A DNA stretch of 64,000 bases from an uncultured Microbulbifer sp. Its GTDB lineage: Bacteria; Pseudomonadota; Gammaproteobacteria; Pseudomonadales; Cellvibrionaceae. Position 1 is the stretch's first letter. Every line of letters starts with the position of its first letter. Shown in pieces: positions 21,762-31,273 of the stretch. The notes beneath the pieces are model-generated. The model was not told the origin of the DNA. It searched no databases and was given only the letters and a program-made list of their open reading frames with translations. The position numbers and the translations under genes are program-made. The stretch lies in contig NZ_CAJXKH010000002.1 of NCBI RefSeq assembly GCF_913055755.1, forward strand, positions 62,001 to 126,000, written 5' to 3'.

Positions 21762-21787
21762 GCGCTATATACCCAACTATATAGCGC
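21762..21787. promoter_or_regulatory. ModE operator upstream of modA
   Basis: A perfect inverted repeat GCGCTATATA-N6-TATATAGCGC, 57 bases before the modA start. It matches the known ModE binding pattern (CGTTATATA-type arms with a 6-7 base spacer). A modE gene lies 2.7 kb away. ModE-molybdate binding here should shut off modABC when molybdate is plentiful. Confidence 0.88.
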
Positions 21788-21843
21788 ATAAATGTCGCAG
21801 CCCCGAGAGCAGGTCTTGCGGGAGTAAAAGCCGAACCCTGGTA

Positions 21844-22674
21844 ATGAACATGCGTTGCATCCTGCAGCCAAAACCTCTGGCGATGATGTGGAGACTGCTC
21901 CCGCTTCTGGCGCTATTGCTACCGACCAGCTTTGTCCGGGCAGAAGAGCTGACCATCGCCGTCGCCTCAAACTTCACCGCGCCAATGCGGGAAATTGCCG
22001 CCCGCTTCGAGGCCCAAAGCGACCACCGGGTAGCACTGGTTTTTGGCTCCTCCGGCAAGATATTCGCGCAGATCAGTCACGGCGCGCCCTATCAGGCGTT
22101 CTTTTCCGCGGACCAGAGTAAACCCGCGCGCCTGGTTGAACTCGGGCTGGCGAATGGCGACAGTCGCTTTACCTACGCCGAGGGCAAACTCGCGCTCTGG
22201 TCGAGGCAGCCAGATTATGTGGACGATCAAGGGAAGGTATTGAAACAGGGCAAATTCAACCGGCTCGCCCTTGCCAACCCGAAACTCGCGCCGTACGGTG
22301 CCGCGGCACTGGAGGTACTGCAGAATTTGCAGCTGGCGGAACAAAACCGCAGCCGCTGGGTATTCGGCGAAAACATTGCCCAGACCTACCAATTTGTCGC
22401 CAGTGGGAACGCCGAACTCGGGTTCGTTGCATTGTCACAGATACTGCGTGACGGCCGGGTATCTCAAGGATCCGCATGGGTGGTACCGGAAGAGCTCTAC
22501 AACCCGATCCGCCAGGATGCCGTGATACTGAAAAGCGCGGAAAAGCAGTCGGTATTGCGAGAATTCTGGCGCTTTATCCAGGGGCCTGAGGCGCGCAAGA
22601 TTATCGAGTCCTACGGCTACGGTATCGTTGCGCAGCTGCCGGAGAAATCTTCCCAGAGTGGTGATGCTGAGTGA
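21844..22674 (+). CDS. modA: Molybdate ABC transporter substrate-binding protein
   Basis: A 276-residue periplasmic protein from the ATG at 21844 (MNMRCILQPK). A signal peptide ends near FVRAEE, and the mature part starts LTIAVASNFTAPMREIAARFEA with the anion-binding GSSGKIFAQISHGAPYQAFFSAD segment typical of ModA. It captures molybdate or tungstate for ModBC. The stop overlaps the modB start in TGATG. The operon has a ModE operator 57 bases upstream. Confidence 0.93.
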   Translation: MNMRCILQPKPLAMMWRLLPLLALLLPTSFVRAEELTIAVASNFTAPMREIAARFEAQSDHRVALVFGSSGKIFAQISHGAPYQAFFSADQSKPARLVELGLANGDSRFTYAEGKLALWSRQPDYVDDQGKVLKQGKFNRLALANPKLAPYGAAALEVLQNLQLAEQNRSRWVFGENIAQTYQFVASGNAELGFVALSQILRDGRVSQGSAWVVPEELYNPIRQDAVILKSAEKQSVLREFWRFIQGPEARKIIESYGYGIVAQLPEKSSQSGDAE

Positions 22675-22690
22675 TGCTGAGTGATGCCGA
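22661..22690 (+). repeat. Three tandem copies of a 10-base unit at the modA-modB junction
   Basis: GTGATGCTGA occurs twice and then GTGATGCCGA, covering the end of modA and the start of modB. Several possible start codons (GTG or ATG at 22661, 22671, 22674 and 22681) are offered within the repeat. Gain or loss of a unit would shift the overlap between the two genes. Confidence 0.85.
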
Positions 22691-23366
22691 CCTTACCGCC
22701 ATCTGGCTGACGCTGCGGCTGGCAACTACGGTCACCCTACTGCTACTGATTCTGGGCACGCCGCTGGCATTGTGGCTGGCGAAAACCCGTTCGTTTTTCA
22801 AGGGGCCGGTCAGTGCAGTGGTCGCGCTGCCGCTGGTGCTGCCCCCTACGGTGCTCGGTTTCTACCTGCTGGTATTTATGGGGCCAAGTGGCCCCATGGG
22901 TCGGCTGACCGAAGCCCTGGGGCTCGGCACCCTGCCCTTCACCTTCTGGGGTTTGGTGATAGCCTCACTGCTCTATTCGCTGCCGTTTGTGGTGCAGCCC
23001 ATTCAGAATGCGATCGAGGCCCAGGGCGGGCGCCCGTCGGAAGTGGCTGCCACCTTGCGCGCGGGCCCCTGGGACCGTTTCTGGCACGTTACCCTGCCGC
23101 TGGCTAAGCCCGGTATTCTCACTGCTTCAGTTCTGGGCTTTGCCCATACCGTGGGGGAATTCGGGGTGGTGTTGATGATCGGCGGCAATATTCCCGGGGA
23201 AACCCGCGTGGTCTCGGTGCAGATCTACGACCATGTGGAGGCTCTCGAATACACCCAGGCGCACTGGCTTTCCGCCGCGATGATCGGGTTCTCGTTTGTT
23301 GTGCTGCTGTTGCTGTACCTGCTGCAACATCGCAAAGCTGCCGCGGGGATGCGCTATGGCACCTAG
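22674..23366 (+). CDS. modB: Molybdate ABC transporter permease
   Basis: A 230-residue inner-membrane permease with five to six helices and the conserved ATPase-contact loop EAQGGRPSEVAATLRAGPWDRFWHVTLPLAKPGIL (about residues 118-152), then HTVGEFGVVLMIGGNIPGETR, diagnostic for ModB. The ATG at 22674 overlaps the modA stop; a GTG at 22671 is an alternative. It overlaps modC by 11 bases. It forms the membrane channel for molybdate. Confidence 0.93.
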   Translation: MLSDADLTAIWLTLRLATTVTLLLLILGTPLALWLAKTRSFFKGPVSAVVALPLVLPPTVLGFYLLVFMGPSGPMGRLTEALGLGTLPFTFWGLVIASLLYSLPFVVQPIQNAIEAQGGRPSEVAATLRAGPWDRFWHVTLPLAKPGILTASVLGFAHTVGEFGVVLMIGGNIPGETRVVSVQIYDHVEALEYTQAHWLSAAMIGFSFVVLLLLYLLQHRKAAAGMRYGT

Positions 23367-24504
23367 TGCGGAATCGAGCCGCCGGATAAGCGGCCACTTT
23401 CACCTGCCTCTCTCCCGCAACGGCGGTTCTGACCACTTTGCCCTCGACGTAAAACTGGATCTTCCCGGCAGCGGGATCAGCGGGATTTTCGGCGCTTCCG
23501 GCTGTGGCAAGACCACGCTGCTGCGCTGCATTGCGGGACTACAGCGCTGTGACAATGGCAGCCTCAGCGTCAACGGCGAGGTCTGGCAGGCGCCGGGCAA
23601 CCGCCGCAATACCCTGCCGGTTCACCGGCGGCCCCTGGGATTTGTATTCCAGCAACCGAGCCTGTTTCCCCACCTCAGCGCCGGCGGCAACCTGGAATTC
23701 GCGCGCAAGCGCGCCCGCGAAAAAGTCTCCGTGCAGGAGTACCGCCGGGTTGTCGAACTGATGGGCGTCGGCCATCTGCTAGCGCAATACCCGGCGGCGC
23801 TGTCCGGCGGTGAGCAACAGCGTATCGCTATCGCCCGCGCGCTGCTGATCAAACCCCGGTTGCTACTGATGGATGAGCCCCTGGCGGCACTGGATCAGAT
23901 GCGCAAGCGCGAAATCCTACCGTACCTGGAAACCCTGCACCGGACCCTGGATATCCCGATTCTCTACGTCAGCCATTCAGTGGAAGAGATTGCGCGGTTG
24001 GCGGATCATCTGCTGTTGATGGAAAACGGCAGAATTGTCAGCAGCGGCCCTGCCCCGGAATTACTTTCGCGTACCGACTTCCCGGTACAACTGGGTGACG
24101 ATCTGGGGGTAGTGCTGGAGGCGAACATTGCCGAACGGGACTCTCGATGGCACTTGCAGCGGGCACAGTTTGACGGCGGCGACCTCTGGCTGCGGGACAG
24201 TGGAGAAGCGCTGGGTGAATCTATCCGCGTACGCATACTGGCGCGGGATATCAGCCTTACACGGGATGTAAACAGCGAATCCAGTATTCTCAACCGGTTG
24301 CCAGTACGGGTTCAGGAGATCCGGGCGGACCGCGACCCGGCAATGGTGCTGGTACAGCTGCAGCTTCTACACGGAGACGATTCCCGGCGCGCCGCCGCGA
24401 CCAGCCTGATCGCCCGTATCACCCGCCGTTCGCAGCACCAGTTAGCACTGGATACTGGAAGCGAGCTGTGGGCGCAAATCAAGTCCGTTGCCATCGTGCG
24501 CTGA
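23356..24504 (+). CDS. modC: Molybdate ABC transporter ATP-binding protein
   Basis: A 382-residue ATPase from the ATG at 23356, inside the end of modB. Visible are Walker A GASGCGKTT, signature [16 protein letters not shown], Walker B LLMDEPLAALD and the switch histidine region YVSHSVEE. The C-terminal third is a TOBE/Mop-like molybdate-binding domain (SIRVRILARDISLTRD), which in ModC allows feedback by bound oxyanion. The gene ends 8 bases from the convergent modE stop. Confidence 0.93.
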   Translation: MAPSAESSRRISGHFHLPLSRNGGSDHFALDVKLDLPGSGISGIFGASGCGKTTLLRCIAGLQRCDNGSLSVNGEVWQAPGNRRNTLPVHRRPLGFVFQQPSLFPHLSAGGNLEFARKRAREKVSVQEYRRVVELMGVGHLLAQYPAALSGGEQQRIAIARALLIKPRLLLMDEPLAALDQMRKREILPYLETLHRTLDIPILYVSHSVEEIARLADHLLLMENGRIVSSGPAPELLSRTDFPVQLGDDLGVVLEANIAERDSRWHLQRAQFDGGDLWLRDSGEALGESIRVRILARDISLTRDVNSESSILNRLPVRVQEIRADRDPAMVLVQLQLLHGDDSRRAAATSLIARITRRSQHQLALDTGSELWAQIKSVAIVR

Positions 24505-24512
24505 AAACCCCG

Positions 24513-25331
24513 TCAGTCCACCATCAGGATCACACTGGACGCCTTGAACAGGGCACAGGCTTCGTCGCCAACGGCCAATGTCAGTTCTTTCACACTCTCA
24601 TTGGTAATGATGGCACTGATGGATTTTCCCGGGCCAATGGCGATGGTTACATCACTGTTCACCGCACCGGATTCAATTCTGCTTACCTGTCCGCGCAACT
24701 GATTGCGGGCACTGGTTTTCAGCGCATCGCCTTTCGCGAGGATGACCCAGGAGGCCTTGATGAGCGCGACCGCAATTGCGCCGGGCTGCAAACCCAGTGC
24801 ATCCACGCTGTCGTTGGTGATAATCGCTGCCAGTGGCTGATCGGTGCCGATATCCAGAATGACTTCCGCGTTGACCGCGCCGGGCTTGACGGCTGTTATC
24901 TCGCCGCGAAACTGGTTGCGTGCACTGGTATTCATGGTTCCTGCCCCGACAAAATCTGCGATATCGGAAAATTCCCGCACCCTGCGCCCGATCCGTTGCA
25001 GAAACAGTGCGTGTTCCTCTTCCAGTGCGGAAAACCCCCATAAAACCTTTTGCCCCAGTTCCGTCAGTGCGGTGCCTCCGCCTTGTGTGCCACCGGCACT
25101 GCGCACCACCAGCGGCGCGGAGGAAAGGTTGTTCATGGCATCGATCCGGTCCCATGCGGTTTTGTAGCTGATGCCGACCGCCTTGGCCGCGGCGGAAATG
25201 GAGCCGCACTCGCCAATGGCGCGGAGCAACTGCGCCTGCGCAGCGGCGAACGACGCCTTGCCGCCGCCCGTAAACGACACACTGCCCTGCAGCCGGCTGT
25301 CGCGCCGAGGTTTGAGGGAAGAATCCGGCAT
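24513..25331 (-). CDS. modE: Molybdate-responsive transcription factor ModE
   Basis: A 272-residue regulator. The N-terminal winged helix has ISAAAKAVGISYKTAWDRIDAMNNL (about residues 45-69) and RSAGGTQGGGTALTELG, both typical of ModE. The C-terminal half holds two TOBE/Mop repeats (TSARNQFRGEITAVKPGAVNAEV and TSARNQLRGQVSRIESGAVNSDV) that bind molybdate. It should bind the palindrome at 21762-21787. Its own promoter shows no such palindrome. It is convergent with modC rather than part of the operon. Confidence 0.93.
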   Translation of the reverse strand: MPDSSLKPRRDSRLQGSVSFTGGGKASFAAAQAQLLRAIGECGSISAAAKAVGISYKTAWDRIDAMNNLSSAPLVVRSAGGTQGGGTALTELGQKVLWGFSALEEEHALFLQRIGRRVREFSDIADFVGAGTMNTSARNQFRGEITAVKPGAVNAEVILDIGTDQPLAAIITNDSVDALGLQPGAIAVALIKASWVILAKGDALKTSARNQLRGQVSRIESGAVNSDVTIAIGPGKSISAIITNESVKELTLAVGDEACALFKASSVILMVD

Positions 25332-25399
25332 AAATCAATCCGCATGGGTTTCGGAGTCAAAAGTCTAGCGGTTGTCACTGTCCGGCTACAAGCGCACAT

Positions 25400-25433
25400 A
25401 AAAAAGGCCGGGCTGCTTGCGCATCACCCGGCC
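25400..25433 (-). terminator. Rho-independent terminator after acrB
   Basis: Reading on the minus strand, CCC-rich arms (GGCCGGG and CCCGGCC, 7 bp, with a 14-base loop) are followed by six T. It lies 55 bases after the RND gene stop and before modE. Confidence 0.8.
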
Positions 25434-25487
25434 AAGGTTTACAGACGGTTGTAACTGACTGGTTGCTGTGACAGACAGGGTTCCGGA

Positions 25488-28400
25488 TTACGCCGGGTCT
25501 GTCGACGCTACCCTGCGGACTTCACCTTTTGCCTCGACGGCCGGTGACTCCGCAAACACAACGTCTTCCTGGGCGGAGGCACGCTTGCCCCCGAACAGCC
25601 GCTGCACCACAACAAAGAACAGCGGAATGAAGAAAATACCCAACAGCGTGCCGACAATCATGCCGCCCAGCACACCGGTACCGATGGCCTGCTGAGCGCC
25701 GGAACCGGCGCCGGCGGCAATGGCCAGCGGCAGTACGCCGAGGCCGAACGCCAGCGAGGTCATGACAATCGGGCGCAGGCGGTCGCGCACCGCGGTCATG
25801 GTGGCCTGTACCAGCTCCATGCCCGCTTCGAGGTTCTGCTTGGCGAACTCCACGATCAGGATCGCGTTCTTGCTGGTGAGACCCACGGTAGTGAGCATCG
25901 CCACCTGGAAGTAGATGTCGCGCTCGAAGCCGCGCAGGTTGCTCGCCAGCACTGCGCCGAGAATACCCAGCGGCGCCACCAGCAGTACTGCGGTGGGTAC
26001 GGTCCAGCTTTCGTACAGTGCGGCCAGGCACAGGAACACGATCAGGATCGATAGCGCATACAACAGCGTCGTCTGGGAACCGGCCTGCTGCTCTTGATAA
26101 GACAGCGCGGTCCACTCCAGGCCGAAACCAGCCGGCAACTGGCTCACCAGGCGTTCCATTTCCGCCATTGCATCACCGGAGCTCACGCCGGGGGCGCCCT
26201 GCCCCTGGATCTGCACCGCGGGTACGCCGTTGTAGCGTTCCAGGCGCGGTGAGCCGTATTCCCAGTCAAAAGTGGCGAAGGACGAAACCGGTACCATTTC
26301 ACCGTTGTTGTTGCGCACCGACCACAGGCGGAAGTCTTCCGGGTTCATGCGGAACGGCGCATCCGCCTGCATGTACACGCGCTTGATACGACCGCGGTCA
26401 ATAAAGTCGTCGATATACTGGCCGCCCCAGGCAACACCGAGGGTGCTGTTGATACTGCCGATGGACACGCCGAGCGCGGACGCTTTGGCGTTGTTCACTT
26501 TCAACTTGAACTGCGGCGTATCTTCCTGGCCATTGGGGCGCACACCGGTCAGCAGCGGGCTCTGCGCCGCCATACCCAGCAGCTGGTTGCGCGCGTTGAT
26601 CAGCGCTTCGTGTCCGTGGTTGGCGTTGTCCTGCAGGTACATGGCGAAACCGGCAGAGGTGCCCAGTTCCGGCAGTGCCGGCGGTGAGAAGGCGTAGGCG
26701 ATCGCATCCTTGATCCGGCTCAGGGCACCCATACCGCGCATGGCGACCGACTTGGCCTGCTCGGACTCCTCCTCGCGCTCATCCCAGTCCTTCAGTTTGA
26801 TGAATGCCATGGCATTGTTCTGGCCACTACCGGCAAAACTGAAGCCCTGTACCGAGAACACCGACTCAACCAGCGCACTTTCATTGTTGAGGAAGTGGTC
26901 TTCCACTTTCTGCACCGATTCCATGGTGCGCTCCTGGGTTGCCCCCACCGGTGTCTGAATCAGGGAAAACAGCACACCCTGGTCCTCTTCCGGCAGGAAG
27001 GAACTGGGGGAACGCACGAACAGGAACACCATCACTGCGGCAAGCACCACAAACAGCAGCATAAAGCGGCCGCTGCGGGCGAGGATGCCGCGCACCCCGC
27101 GCTGGTAGGAGGCCGCACTGCGGTCAAAGTTGCGGTTGAACCAGCCAAAGAAACCTTTCTGACTCCCGTGGGACCCGGGCTTCAGCATGGTGGCACACAG
27201 CGCCGGCGTCAGCACGATGGCGACGAGGACCGAGAACGCCATGGCCGCAACAATGGTGGCGGAGAACTGGCGATAGATTACCCCGGTAGAGCCATCCATA
27301 AACGCCATGGGCACGAACACCGCGGACAGCACCACACCGATGCCCACGAGTGCGCCGGTTATCTGTTTCATGGATTTTTTGGTGGCTTCCCTGGGCGAGA
27401 GGTTTTCCTCGTGCATCACCCGCTCCACGTTTTCCACCACCACGATAGCGTCGTCCACCAGCAGACCGATCGCGAGCACCATGGCAAACATGGTGAGCAT
27501 ATTCACGGAAAAACCGAGCAGAGCCAGCACACCAAAGGTGCCGAGCAGTACCACCGGTACCGCAATGGTGGGGATGATGGTCGCACGCAGGTTCTGCAGG
27601 AACAGCAGCATCACCAGGAAAACCAGGATGACCGCCTCCACCAGCGTCTGCAGCACGCCCTTGATGGACACTTCCACAAACGGCGTGGTGTCGAACGGCA
27701 CCACACTTTTCAGTCCGGTAGGGAAATTGGGGCTCAATTCCGCAAGCTTGGCTTTCACCGCTTCCGAGGTTGCCAGCGCATTGGCACCGGTCGCCAGCGA
27801 AATCGCCACACCGGATGCCGGTGAGCGGTTGTAGCGGGTCAGGAAATCATAGCTTTCTGTACCCATTTCCACCCGCGCCACATCGCCGAGCTTCAGCATC
27901 GACCCGTCGGGATTTGCCCGCAGGATCACATTGCGAAACTCTTCCGGAGTCTGCATACGGCTCTGCGCGGTAATACTCGCGTTGAGCTGCTGGCCGTCGA
28001 TTGCCGGCGTTCCGCCGAGACTGCCGATGGCCACCTGCTGGTTCTGGTTATTTACCGCCGCAATAATATCCGTCGGCGTTACCTTGTAGGCGTCGAGTTT
28101 GTTCGGGTCCAGCCAGATACGCATGGCGTACTTGGAGCCGAAGACCTGCACCCCGCCGACACCGGGAACGCGGCTGAGCGGATCGACCAGGTTGGACACC
28201 ACGTAATCCGCGATATCCTCTTTTTTCATCCCGCCATCGGTGGAGACGAAGCCCAGCACCATCAGAAAGCCGGCGCGGCCTTTACCAACGGTCAGGCCCT
28301 GGCGCTGGACGATTTCCGGCAACAGCGGCAGCGCCAGCTGCAATTTGTTCTGCACCTGCACCTGGGCGATATCCGGGTCGGTACCGGTGGCGAAGGTCAG

Positions 28401-28673
28401 GGTGACTTCGGCACTGCCGGTAGACTGACTGGTAGCCGACATGTACAGGAGGCCGTCCAGCCCCTTCATGTTCTGCTCGATCACCTGGGTAACCGAGTCC
28501 TCGATCACCTTGGCGGAGGCGCCGGGATAGGCCGCACTGATGGACACCACTGGCGGCGCAATATCGGGATAGCGCTCCACCGGCAGCTTGGTAATCGCAA
28601 GGCCGCCGAACAGCATCACGACGATGGCAATCACCCAGGCAAAAATCGGGCGATCAATAAAGAAACCTGCCAT
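25488..28673 (-). CDS. RND multidrug efflux transporter, AcrB/MexF type
   Basis: A 1061-residue inner-membrane pump of the HAE1 family. It starts [20 protein letters not shown] and has the proton-relay Asp pair in [15 protein letters not shown] (about 405-410) and the partner Lys in [14 protein letters not shown] (fourth quarter). Twelve helices and two porter loops are as expected. It expels hydrophobic drugs or fatty-acid-like compounds through a TolC-type channel. It follows the adaptor gene by 6 bases; no outer-membrane factor is in this operon. TetR-regulated (operators at 30043-30081). Confidence 0.93.
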   Translation of the reverse strand: MAGFFIDRPIFAWVIAIVVMLFGGLAITKLPVERYPDIAPPVVSISAAYPGASAKVIEDSVTQVIEQNMKGLDGLLYMSATSQSTGSAEVTLTFATGTDPDIAQVQVQNKLQLALPLLPEIVQRQGLTVGKGRAGFLMVLGFVSTDGGMKKEDIADYVVSNLVDPLSRVPGVGGVQVFGSKYAMRIWLDPNKLDAYKVTPTDIIAAVNNQNQQVAIGSLGGTPAIDGQQLNASITAQSRMQTPEEFRNVILRANPDGSMLKLGDVARVEMGTESYDFLTRYNRSPASGVAISLATGANALATSEAVKAKLAELSPNFPTGLKSVVPFDTTPFVEVSIKGVLQTLVEAVILVFLVMLLFLQNLRATIIPTIAVPVVLLGTFGVLALLGFSVNMLTMFAMVLAIGLLVDDAIVVVENVERVMHEENLSPREATKKSMKQITGALVGIGVVLSAVFVPMAFMDGSTGVIYRQFSATIVAAMAFSVLVAIVLTPALCATMLKPGSHGSQKGFFGWFNRNFDRSAASYQRGVRGILARSGRFMLLFVVLAAVMVFLFVRSPSSFLPEEDQGVLFSLIQTPVGATQERTMESVQKVEDHFLNNESALVESVFSVQGFSFAGSGQNNAMAFIKLKDWDEREEESEQAKSVAMRGMGALSRIKDAIAYAFSPPALPELGTSAGFAMYLQDNANHGHEALINARNQLLGMAAQSPLLTGVRPNGQEDTPQFKLKVNNAKASALGVSIGSINSTLGVAWGGQYIDDFIDRGRIKRVYMQADAPFRMNPEDFRLWSVRNNNGEMVPVSSFATFDWEYGSPRLERYNGVPAVQIQGQGAPGVSSGDAMAEMERLVSQLPAGFGLEWTALSYQEQQAGSQTTLLYALSILIVFLCLAALYESWTVPTAVLLVAPLGILGAVLASNLRGFERDIYFQVAMLTTVGLTSKNAILIVEFAKQNLEAGMELVQATMTAVRDRLRPIVMTSLAFGLGVLPLAIAAGAGSGAQQAIGTGVLGGMIVGTLLGIFFIPLFFVVVQRLFGGKRASAQEDVVFAESPAVEAKGEVRRVASTDPA

Positions 28674-28679
28674 GAACTG

Positions 28680-29894
28680 TTACCCCTTGTTGGCGTCGCC
28701 GTCTTGCGTACTGCTGTTGCTGGATTCTGCGGTCTGGCTCGGTGCCGGCAGGTCCACCGCGGCGGGTGCCGCTGCCTCACCAGCATTGACCACCGCACCC
28801 GGGCGGACCTTCTGCAGGCCTTCCACAATCACGCGATCACCCGCTTTCAGACCACTTTCCACCAGCCAGGCGCTGCCCACAGTCTGGGAAACCTGTACCG
28901 GGCGCACTTCCACGGTGTTGCCCTCGCCCACCACCATTGCGGTGGTATTCCCTTTGGGATCCCGTGCGATGCCCTGCTGCGGCACCAGAATTGCATTTTC
29001 CCGCTGGCCGCTGCCAACGGAGGCGCGTACATACATGCCCGGCAGCAGTACGTGGTCCGGATTGGGAACCACCACACGCAGACGCACACTGCCGGTGGTC
29101 GGATCGACACTCACTTCAGAGAATGCGAGTTTGCCAGCGTGGGGATAAGGGCTGCCGTCTTCCAGCAGAATGGTCACCGGCAGGTCGTCGGTCTTTTCCA
29201 TGGTGCCCGCCGCCAGCGCCTTGCGCAGGGACAGCATTTCGCTCACCGACTGGGTCAAGTCCACGTAGATTGGGTCCAGCTGCTGCACCGTGGCCAGCGC
29301 CTCGGACTGGTTTGCGGTGACCAGCGCCCCCTGCGTTACCGCAGAAATACCAATACGACCGGAGATCGGTGAGCTGATGCGGGCAAAATCCAGCTCCACC
29401 TTGCTGCCCTGTACCGTCGCCCTGGCTGCCGCCACGTCGGCCTTCGCCTGTTGCAGTGAGGCAATTGCGGTATCGTATTCCTGCTTGCTCACAGCACCGG
29501 TCTTTACCAGTTCAGCGGACCGGTCTGCATTGAGTTTGGATATCTTGAGCTGCGCTTCCGCGCGGGCCAGGCTCGCCTTTGCGCTGTCGTAATTCGCCTC
29601 GTAACGGCGATCATCCAGCTGGTACAGCGCCTCCCCGGCCTCCACCAGGCCGCCTTCCTTGAACAGCTGCTCCCGGACCACACCATTTACCTGAGGGCGC
29701 ACCTCGGCAACCTTGAATGGATTGGTGCGCCCCGGCAGCTGACGAGTAAGGGTCACCGGTTGACTCTCAAGAGTCACCACCGTGACCTCGGGGGTCGGTC
29801 CCTGCATCTGCTGCTGCTTGTCGCCACAGGCGGACAACAGCAATGCAGCCAGCAGCAGACTGCCGGGAACCAGGGATTTCTTTTTCTGCAACAT
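28680..29894 (-). CDS. RND membrane fusion lipoprotein, AcrA type
   Basis: A 404-residue adaptor with a lipoprotein signal ending LLLSACGDK (lipid-modified Cys at about residue 23). The typical arrangement follows: RPQVNGVVREQLFKEGGLVEAGEALYQLD lipoyl half, a helical hairpin (about 105-165), ISSPISGRIGISAVTQGALV second half, then beta-barrel. It joins the RND pump to an outer-membrane channel. The C-terminal 45 residues are Pro/Ala/Ser rich. First gene of the operon, divergent from tetR. Confidence 0.92.
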   Translation of the reverse strand: MLQKKKSLVPGSLLLAALLLSACGDKQQQMQGPTPEVTVVTLESQPVTLTRQLPGRTNPFKVAEVRPQVNGVVREQLFKEGGLVEAGEALYQLDDRRYEANYDSAKASLARAEAQLKISKLNADRSAELVKTGAVSKQEYDTAIASLQQAKADVAAARATVQGSKVELDFARISSPISGRIGISAVTQGALVTANQSEALATVQQLDPIYVDLTQSVSEMLSLRKALAAGTMEKTDDLPVTILLEDGSPYPHAGKLAFSEVSVDPTTGSVRLRVVVPNPDHVLLPGMYVRASVGSGQRENAILVPQQGIARDPKGNTTAMVVGEGNTVEVRPVQVSQTVGSAWLVESGLKAGDRVIVEGLQKVRPGAVVNAGEAAAPAAVDLPAPSQTAESSNSSTQDGDANKG

Positions 29895-30227
29895 GACAAC
29901 CTCTTTGAGCGGGTCGGGGAATTGCGCTAACGGTCAAAGCGCCAGCCGAGAAGGTGAAAACTGATGTGCGACTGAAGGGTCAGCATACCGAGTAAATCTT
30001 CGCCAGGACTAACCTGACTTTCTGTTGAGGTGATTTAAATACATTCATGCATGAATATCAATATTTATTCACGCTTGAATATGAATTAGAATGTGCGCAC
30101 AAACTATGGGATGAGATGGACGCCACCATTGCAACAAAGCATTGTGGAGGCCGCAGCCCGGCTGCCGGACACCACTTGCATACCACCCACCGCGCGACGC
30201 GGCGAAAACAGATTTCAGGTACAGACC
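29895..30227. promoter_or_regulatory. Divergent acrA/tetR control region with two operators
   Basis: No gene lies in this 333-base gap. It is locally AT-rich near 30030-30090 and holds two palindromes of the form ATTCA-N4-TGAAT, at 30043-30056 and 30067-30080, with centres 24 bases apart. Two helical turns between dimer sites fits cooperative TetR binding that would block both promoters. The rest shows nothing recognisable. Confidence 0.7.
30043..30081. promoter_or_regulatory. Paired TetR operators
   Basis: The first site is a perfect 14-base palindrome ATTCATGCATGAAT. The second, TATTCA-CGCT-TGAATA, has the same arms and a non-symmetric spacer. A third copy of the same pattern lies in front of the other TetR gene (63064-63077). 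Confidence 0.65.
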
Positions 30228-30884
30228 ATGGCCAGACGGCGTAAAGAAGATGCTTTGGAAACACGGGAGCGCATCCTGGATGCGGCAATCGAAGTGTTCC
30301 ACAAGCGCGGCGTTTCCCGCCCTTCCCTTACCGAAATTGCCGAACTCGCTGGTGTTACCCGGGGGGCGGTATACGGCCACTTCCAGAACAAGGCCGACCT
30401 GTTTATCGCCCTTACCGACCGCATCCAGCTCCCGGATGAATCCCTGTGCCAGGCGCCCCTGCATGGCGGTTGCGATCCCCTGGGCGAGCTGCGCAAGCGC
30501 TCCCTGTTCCTGTTCCGGGAAGTAATGAACGACGAGCAATACCGCCGTGTGTTCGAAATCATTCTGATGCGCTGTGAATTGGTCACCGAAAACGGCGAAA
30601 TTCTCAAACGTTGCACCGAGAGCCACGCCGAAGGCGACCGGCGCCTGCGCAAGCTGGTGGAGGCTGCAATCACAGCCGGGCAACTACCAGAAGATCTCGA
30701 CCCGAATATCGCCGTGCCCATCCTGCACGGCAGCGTCATCGGGCTGTTGAACGACTGGCTGATCAACCCCGCTTACGACCTGGTTGAGGTGGGCACCAGG
30801 CAAGTGGATGCCCTGCTGGAAATGTTGCAGTCGTCGCCACACCTGAAGCGGAGCGGTACGCTGCAGGCACCAGCTTCTGCCTGA
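30228..30884 (+). CDS. TetR/AcrR-family repressor of the adjacent RND pump
   Basis: A 218-residue regulator from the ATG at 30228 (MARRRKEDALETRERIL); the open frame extends upstream through the operator region and must be non-coding there. The helix-turn-helix is SLTEIAELAGVTRGAVYGHFQNKADLFIALTDR (residues about 33-65), close to the AcrR/TtgR group. The C-terminal part forms the drug-binding dimer domain (LPEDLDPNIAVPILHGSVIGLLNDWL). Divergent position and paired palindromes show it most likely represses acrAB and itself. Confidence 0.9.
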   Translation: MARRRKEDALETRERILDAAIEVFHKRGVSRPSLTEIAELAGVTRGAVYGHFQNKADLFIALTDRIQLPDESLCQAPLHGGCDPLGELRKRSLFLFREVMNDEQYRRVFEIILMRCELVTENGEILKRCTESHAEGDRRLRKLVEAAITAGQLPEDLDPNIAVPILHGSVIGLLNDWLINPAYDLVEVGTRQVDALLEMLQSSPHLKRSGTLQAPASA

Positions 30885-31273
30885 TCATCACCCAAGTGTG
30901 TTACCGGGATTTTACGTCCGCACAGTAACGACGCGCTTGACCCTGCCGCACCTGCGGCTCGCTTCATCCGATTAGAACGGTTTTCAGCCTCCTGAACCCC
31001 GTCCGTTCGAGTGTCACGACAGCAAGCCGTTAAAAACTGTAGAAATTTTGTTCACCTACTGTAGGTTGACGGAAAAATCATCCCTCACAATAGCTTGGCA
31101 GGGGCACCTTTCACCTTGTAACGGAAGCATTTCATGCCTTTCGGAGCTTTCAGCCTTTATACTTGTCCTAAGCTATAAGTCGCCACTGCATGGCTGGCGG
31201 TCCTTAAGGCCCGCAGCCGCCCGATTCAACGACAGTGGGGCGCCTTGAAGTAGGACGTATAAAGAGACTCCTT
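30885..31273. other. Intergenic region before prc
   Basis: 389 bases without a convincing gene. It holds a near-perfect palindrome at 31050-31070 (arms GTTCACCTAC and GTAGGTTGAC around a single T; 8 of 10 pairs match), a possible operator. A short TTCAG/CTGAA hairpin lies near 30985. The leader just before prc is purine-rich (AAAGAGACTCC). No tRNA or terminator with a T-run was found. Confidence 0.5.

Noticed and set aside
30960-31020. tRNA-like stretch with GTTCGAGT
   Set aside because: Only the T-loop-like word fits; acceptor and anticodon stems do not form.
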